Origin: Trifolium pratense
Taxonomy: Eukaryota > Streptophyta > Magnoliopsida > Fabales > Fabaceae
Direction: 5' to 3'
DNA: 64,000 nt
NCBI RefSeq assembly: GCF_020283565.1
Contig: NC_060062.1
Span: 20,060,127-20,124,126, forward strand
Below the pieces are notes generated by a model. It was not told the DNA's origin and did no database searches. It saw only the letters and a list, made by a program, of their open reading frames with translations. Position numbers and translations under genes: made by a program. Shown here piece after piece: positions 59,819 through 64,000 of this stretch (its first letter is position 1; every line of letters starts with the position of its first letter).

Positions 59819-61304
59819 TTTTTCTGTTTGTGGAATTCATTATTCATTTGAATTTGATAAACAGCAGACAGTTTTGTTTGAGGAACACTGAATTGCATTA
59901 TTGAATACTTGGGGAGGGTTCTGTTGTTTTTTTTTACTATATTTCTGCAGTAATGTCTGAGAATTCATGTCTATATTGTGTACACTGATTCTTGGGCTTT
60001 GATAGACATGAAGTTTAATGTAACAACGAAGGTTGCTCAGTGACTTTGGTCATGAAGTTTTTAATTGTGGAAACAGCTTCTCTTTGCCGAAAGGTTGCGT
60101 TGCATACATTTGGCTATTGGTGTAAATTTTTCTATTCAATTCAATTACACTGCATCAAAATGCCACTTTGTTAATTAATTTTTCTACTCATTTCAACGCA
60201 GCGTTGCTTTGTTATATCATGAAACATTTTTATAATTATTATTACTTCATAGTATTGTTAATTGGCAAGAATTAAACCCTTCCAAATCAAATAGGTATGC
60301 TTTGTATATTTAATCATAATCTTCACAGTATTGTTAATTGGAAAGAATTTAACCCTTCCAAATCAAATAGATCTGCTTGTATATTTAATCATATTAAGTG
60401 TTTTTTTTTTTAATCTAATTAAGGATTTGGTTTTTTTTTAATCTAATTAAGGATTTAATTTGTTTATATCGTCGATGTAATATTTTTTGCTCCCTCAATC
60501 AATCATAATAATTGATTTTGTAATTTGTTGATAGTGTATAATAATTAAACTGTTTATTGCTGAATTTGTTGATAGTGTATAATCATTAAACTTTATTTAG
60601 CTTTTAGAGTGCATATGTTTAGACATGATTTGTAAATAGTTTGTCGAGTTTTAAGCATAATTTTTTTTTTAAAGTATCTAACATTATATTTCAGACTAAG
60701 GCAATTTTATATTTTTTAATGATAAGTAATCATTATATATTTTCTGTCAAAAATAGGGTTAAAGTTAATTGATAAATGTTTTTTAACAGTAAACATTTTT
60801 GTTGTTATTATACTGATGTTCACTGTTTTTTAGTATATTTTTTTGCTGAAGTTTTTTATACTATATATATGATATATCTTTTCATTCACAAGATGATTAA
60901 ATCACGAAGTGAAATAGACTTGCCATTCATGAACCCACACGTGTCACCAAAATCTGTTTTTTGGATGATATCCTCAGCCACACAAGCCATGTAGCTACGT
61001 GGATAATCCCAGACCAAATTACCCTTGCACACACTTTGGACATGCTGGTTCATTCATAACCCGTCAAATTATACTTAGCACTCTCTAATTTCCCTAAAAA
61101 TATGATTATTATTATGTCAAAAAGAAAGAAAACTTAAAAAAATTCTCCCTCCACTTTCATCATAAATTTAAGCAGGAATAAATATTTTCCATCCAGCAAG
61201 TTTAAGCTCACCAAACAGTGGAGGGTTATGATGGTAATTGTACATGTTATCTTCTTCCACATTTGGTTTGTATAGTAGGAGACAGTTTAATCCGTTAACC
61301 AGAA
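59819..61304. other. FIP1/HCF107 intergenic region with a 76-bp tandem duplication
   Basis: TTGTTAATTGG-AAGAATT-AACCCTTCCAAATCAAATAG-T-TGCTTGTATATTTAATCAT occurs at about 60256 and again at about 60332. TAATCTAATTAAGGATTT is duplicated near 60410 and 60438. The proximal part is probably the FIP1 3' UTR. No gene was seen. Confidence 0.6.
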
Positions 61305-63983
61305 ATGAACTCAATCCCTTCTCCTCCATCTGCTACACTCTTCACTCAGTCCAAAAATCCTAACCATCTCTTCAAATTCAACCTCAAAGTTCCCATCTTA
61401 CCCTTCCATTCTTCACCTTCCAATCTCACCACACCATGTTGCACTCTCAAAGACTCAACTTCAGTTTTGGACAAAAATGCCCCTTCCTCCGAACAGAGTA
61501 CCCTCAATTACATTCCACCTGAAGACTCAAACTTAGTTGAAGGAACACTCGTGGTTCGCCGACCGGTGAAGGAATTTTCCGGCCAAAACTTTGATGAGAA
61601 GGAAGAACAAGATAATTATGAAACAGAGGAAGAGGAACCAAAAGCTTCTTCAATTGATGCCGAGCTAACGAAATTTGCGAAGAAGATGCCGATGTTTGAA
61701 CCAGGGAGGGTTGAATCAGACTCGGAAAAGAAGCCTTTGACTGTGAATTTGGACTTGACATTATATAAGGCCAAGGTTTTGACAAGAAACTTTCGTTATG
61801 AAGAAGCAGAGGAAATACTTCAGCAGGTGAGGTTTTCATGATCTCGTTTTGAGGTTTTCTGAAAATTTGCTATATTTGGGTTTGTTTGGATTGAATTACT
61901 CGATTATATCTACTGGCACAAGTATCTGTGAGACTGTTTAAGAGAATTTATAGAAACAGCGTATGACATTGTTCATACGTTGTTTTCAACTTATTTCAAT
62001 AAACTCTTCAGGATAGCTTATGAAAACAGTTTATAGAAATAATTTATAAACATGCACTTATATGATAAGCGCTGCGTAAATGCTAATTGTCCGAACATGG
62101 CTTTAGTTTTGTGTGTGTTTCTGATAATGTTTTTTTTTTTTGTCTTATTTATGGAAGTGCATATACTATTGGCCTGAAGATGGCAGACCTTATGTGGCAC
62201 TTGGGAAAGTTTTGAGTAAGCAATCTAAAACAAGTCAAGCTAGAGAGGTTTATGAGAAGGGTTGCCAAGCTACTCAGGGTGAAAATGCCTTCATTTGGCA
62301 GGTTAGTGTTCAGTTTTGTTTTTGCATGTGATGTGTTAGATATAGTTGGAGACTATTAATGTTAGTTGCAACTATAAGTTGTATCGTACACTCACTTTGA
62401 TCAACTTTTCTCGTTCTATCGGGAATAAGCCATCAATTTAGCCCCTCGAATATCAATCTCTTAACTATTTAGTCCCTGAACCTGAACTATATGAAAATAA
62501 TATATAGTCCTTAAGCTATACGAAATTCATTAAGTTAGTCTAGTCTAAACTATATGAAATTCATCTCAATCCCTAGTATCTCTTGTCAATATATAATAAA
62601 AGGAACTAATTTGTCTGATTTCATATAGTTTAGGGACTAAGTTAACGTATTTCATCTAGTTTAAGGACGACTTATTATTTTTATATACTTCGGGACTAAG
62701 TTGGAAATACTGATATTTAGGAGACAAAATTGATGGTTTACTCTTCTATCAGTTTCAAAATAATCAGTCTTTCTCTTTTTGAGCTCTACCTTGTTTATCA
62801 ACACGATGATCGATCTCAAACTCAAGCTTATTGGCTTATCAATTGGAACTCTATCATGAAGTACGCAGGTCTTACTACTCATAAATTTGTAGTTTAGCTG
62901 ATATATCACAAGACTGTAATATAGTTTACACGTCCTGGCATACCTAAAGCCTTTGAGGCTTGTACTAGTTAGAACTGTCTTCATCTAGTAACATTAGGAG
63001 TGGGAGAGATTGCTTCCAATACTCTAATGATACATTGGATTTTGATTGACTTATTTTCTGCTGAAGTTAACAAATGAAAGTTCTCTTTGAACAGTGCTGG
63101 GCTGTTCTTGAAAATAGAATGGGGAATGTCCGGAGAGCAAGAGAGCTTTTCGATGCTGCAACGGTTGCTGATAAGAAGCATGTTGCTGCTTGGCATGGTT
63201 GGGCAGTTCTAGAGTTAAAGCAGGGAAATATAAAGAAGGCAAGGAGTCTGCTTTCAAAAGGTCTTCAATATTGTGGACAAAATGAGTACATATATCAAAC
63301 ACTTGCATTGCTTGAAGCTAAGGCAAATAGATATCAGCAGGCTCGATATTTATTCAATCAGGCCACAAAGTGTAATCCAAAAAGTTGTGCTAGTTGGCTT
63401 GTAAGTCACCATCATCCGAGCAACATTGTTTCTGAACCAAACTATAATATATGTTGTTTTTTATGTTATGCATGTTATCTTATCAAGATATGTATATTTT
63501 TTTATGAATAGGCTTGGGCTCAAATGGAGGTGGAACAGGAAAATAATCGTACCGCGAGGAAACTGTTTGAGGTTATATCTAATATTGTCATTTCTACCAT
63601 ATTTTCTTTCTGATTACTTTGCTCGATAGAATTCATCAGATTATATTTCATTAGGATTTTGGAATTGAGGAGTTCACTTTGCCATTTGTTTTTATTAATT
63701 TTCATCAATGTGTGACTTTTTTTCTTTTAATGAATAGAATGCAGTGCAGGCAAGTCCTAAAAATAGGTTTGCTTGGCATGTATGGGGCGTCTTTGAAGCA
63801 AACTTAGGAAAGATTGACAAGGGAAAAAAACTACTGACGATTGGCCATGCTCTAAATCCGAGGGATGCTGTTCTCCTGCAGTCTCTTGCATTAATAGAAT
63901 ACAGACACGCAAGTGCAAACCGTGCTCGTGTTTTGTTCAGGAGAGCATCTGAATTGGATCCGAAGCATCAACCTGTTTGGTTT
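61305..63983 (+). CDS. HCF107: HCF107-like chloroplast HAT-repeat RNA-binding protein (5' part; 3' end beyond the window)
   Basis: Exons 61305-61826, 62158-62301, 63095-63400, 63512-63571 and 63738-63983 are in phase, and a donor GTAAGT closes the last one, so the gene continues past 64000. The first 45 residues are Ser/Pro-rich without acidic residues, a typical plastid transit peptide. An acidic linker (KEEQDNYETEEEE) precedes tandem HAT/TPR repeats: CWAVLENRMGNVRRARELFD, GWAVLELKQGNIKKARSLL, AWAQMEVEQENNRTARKLFE, HVWGVFEANLGKIDKGKKLL. This matches HCF107 (At3g17040), which binds the psbH 5' region, protects processed psbB-operon RNAs and promotes psbH translation; the algal counterpart is MBB1. 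Intron 2 holds a MITE, intron 1 another. Confidence 0.92.
61876..62105 (+). mobile_element. Intronic hAT-like MITE, copy B
   Basis: Starts GGGTTTGTTTGGATTGA and includes GAGACTGTTTAAGAGA and ATATGATAAGCGCTGCG. It is collinear with the minus-strand element at 10027-10285. It lies in intron 1 of the HCF107-like gene. Confidence 0.55.
62426..62740. mobile_element. MITE, 315 bp, in intron 2 of the HCF107-like gene
   Basis: TAAGCCATCAATTTAGCCCC at the left is inverted at the right as CAAAATTGATGGTTTA. Inner TTTAGTCCCTGAACC and TTCGGGACTAAG also pair. The fold covers the whole element. Confidence 0.75.
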
Positions 63984-64000
63984 GTAAGTGGCATACTCAG

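Overview
The window is nuclear DNA of a dicot plant, most likely a galegoid legume such as Medicago or Trifolium. The evidence is multi-exon genes with GT..AG introns, AT-rich intergenic DNA, many MITEs, tRNA-type SINEs, a TRIM retroelement, and plant-type snRNA promoters. No bacterial, viral or CRISPR features are visible. The species call is inference; the exon models were read by hand from splice sites and reading-frame phase.

Layout: (1) 1-3.5 kb holds only repeats, a weak LINE remnant and an exon-like remnant. (2) 3.5-11.2 kb (-) is a 15-exon gene for an 803-residue secretory/membrane protein of a plant family of unknown function. (3) 11.9-12.3 kb (-) is a small one-helix protein of unknown function. 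(4) 13.6-15.4 kb (-) is a peroxisomal enoyl-CoA hydratase/isomerase ending in SKL, followed by a five-exon GDSL esterase/lipase at 16.8-18.4 kb (-). (5) 18.4-29 kb is MITE-rich and contains one glycine-rich cell-wall protein gene (23.2-24.1 kb, -). (6) 29.1-34.2 kb (+) is a PAS-domain Raf-like kinase with 13 exons. (7) 35.4-38.5 kb (-) carries a U2 snRNA gene, a dirigent protein gene and a three-exon TPD1-like peptide gene. (8) 38.6-52.5 kb is repeat-rich: a TRIM with identical LTRs, a SINE with perfect target-site duplication, two minisatellite arrays, a U5 snRNA gene and an aminotransferase pseudogene. (9) 52.5-59.8 kb (+) is a FIP1-like polyadenylation factor. (10) 61.3-64 kb (+) is the 5' part of an HCF107-type chloroplast RNA-binding HAT protein, cut by the window edge.

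The genes do not form an operon or one pathway. Three loci act in nuclear RNA processing (U2, U5, FIP1) and one in plastid RNA metabolism (HCF107-like). The two snRNA genes are the least obvious content because they have no ORF. They share the plant USE + TATA promoter with Pol II spacing and a 3' box. The TRIM LTR carries the same USE sequence upstream of a TATA at a shorter spacing, which is the most unusual regulatory observation here.
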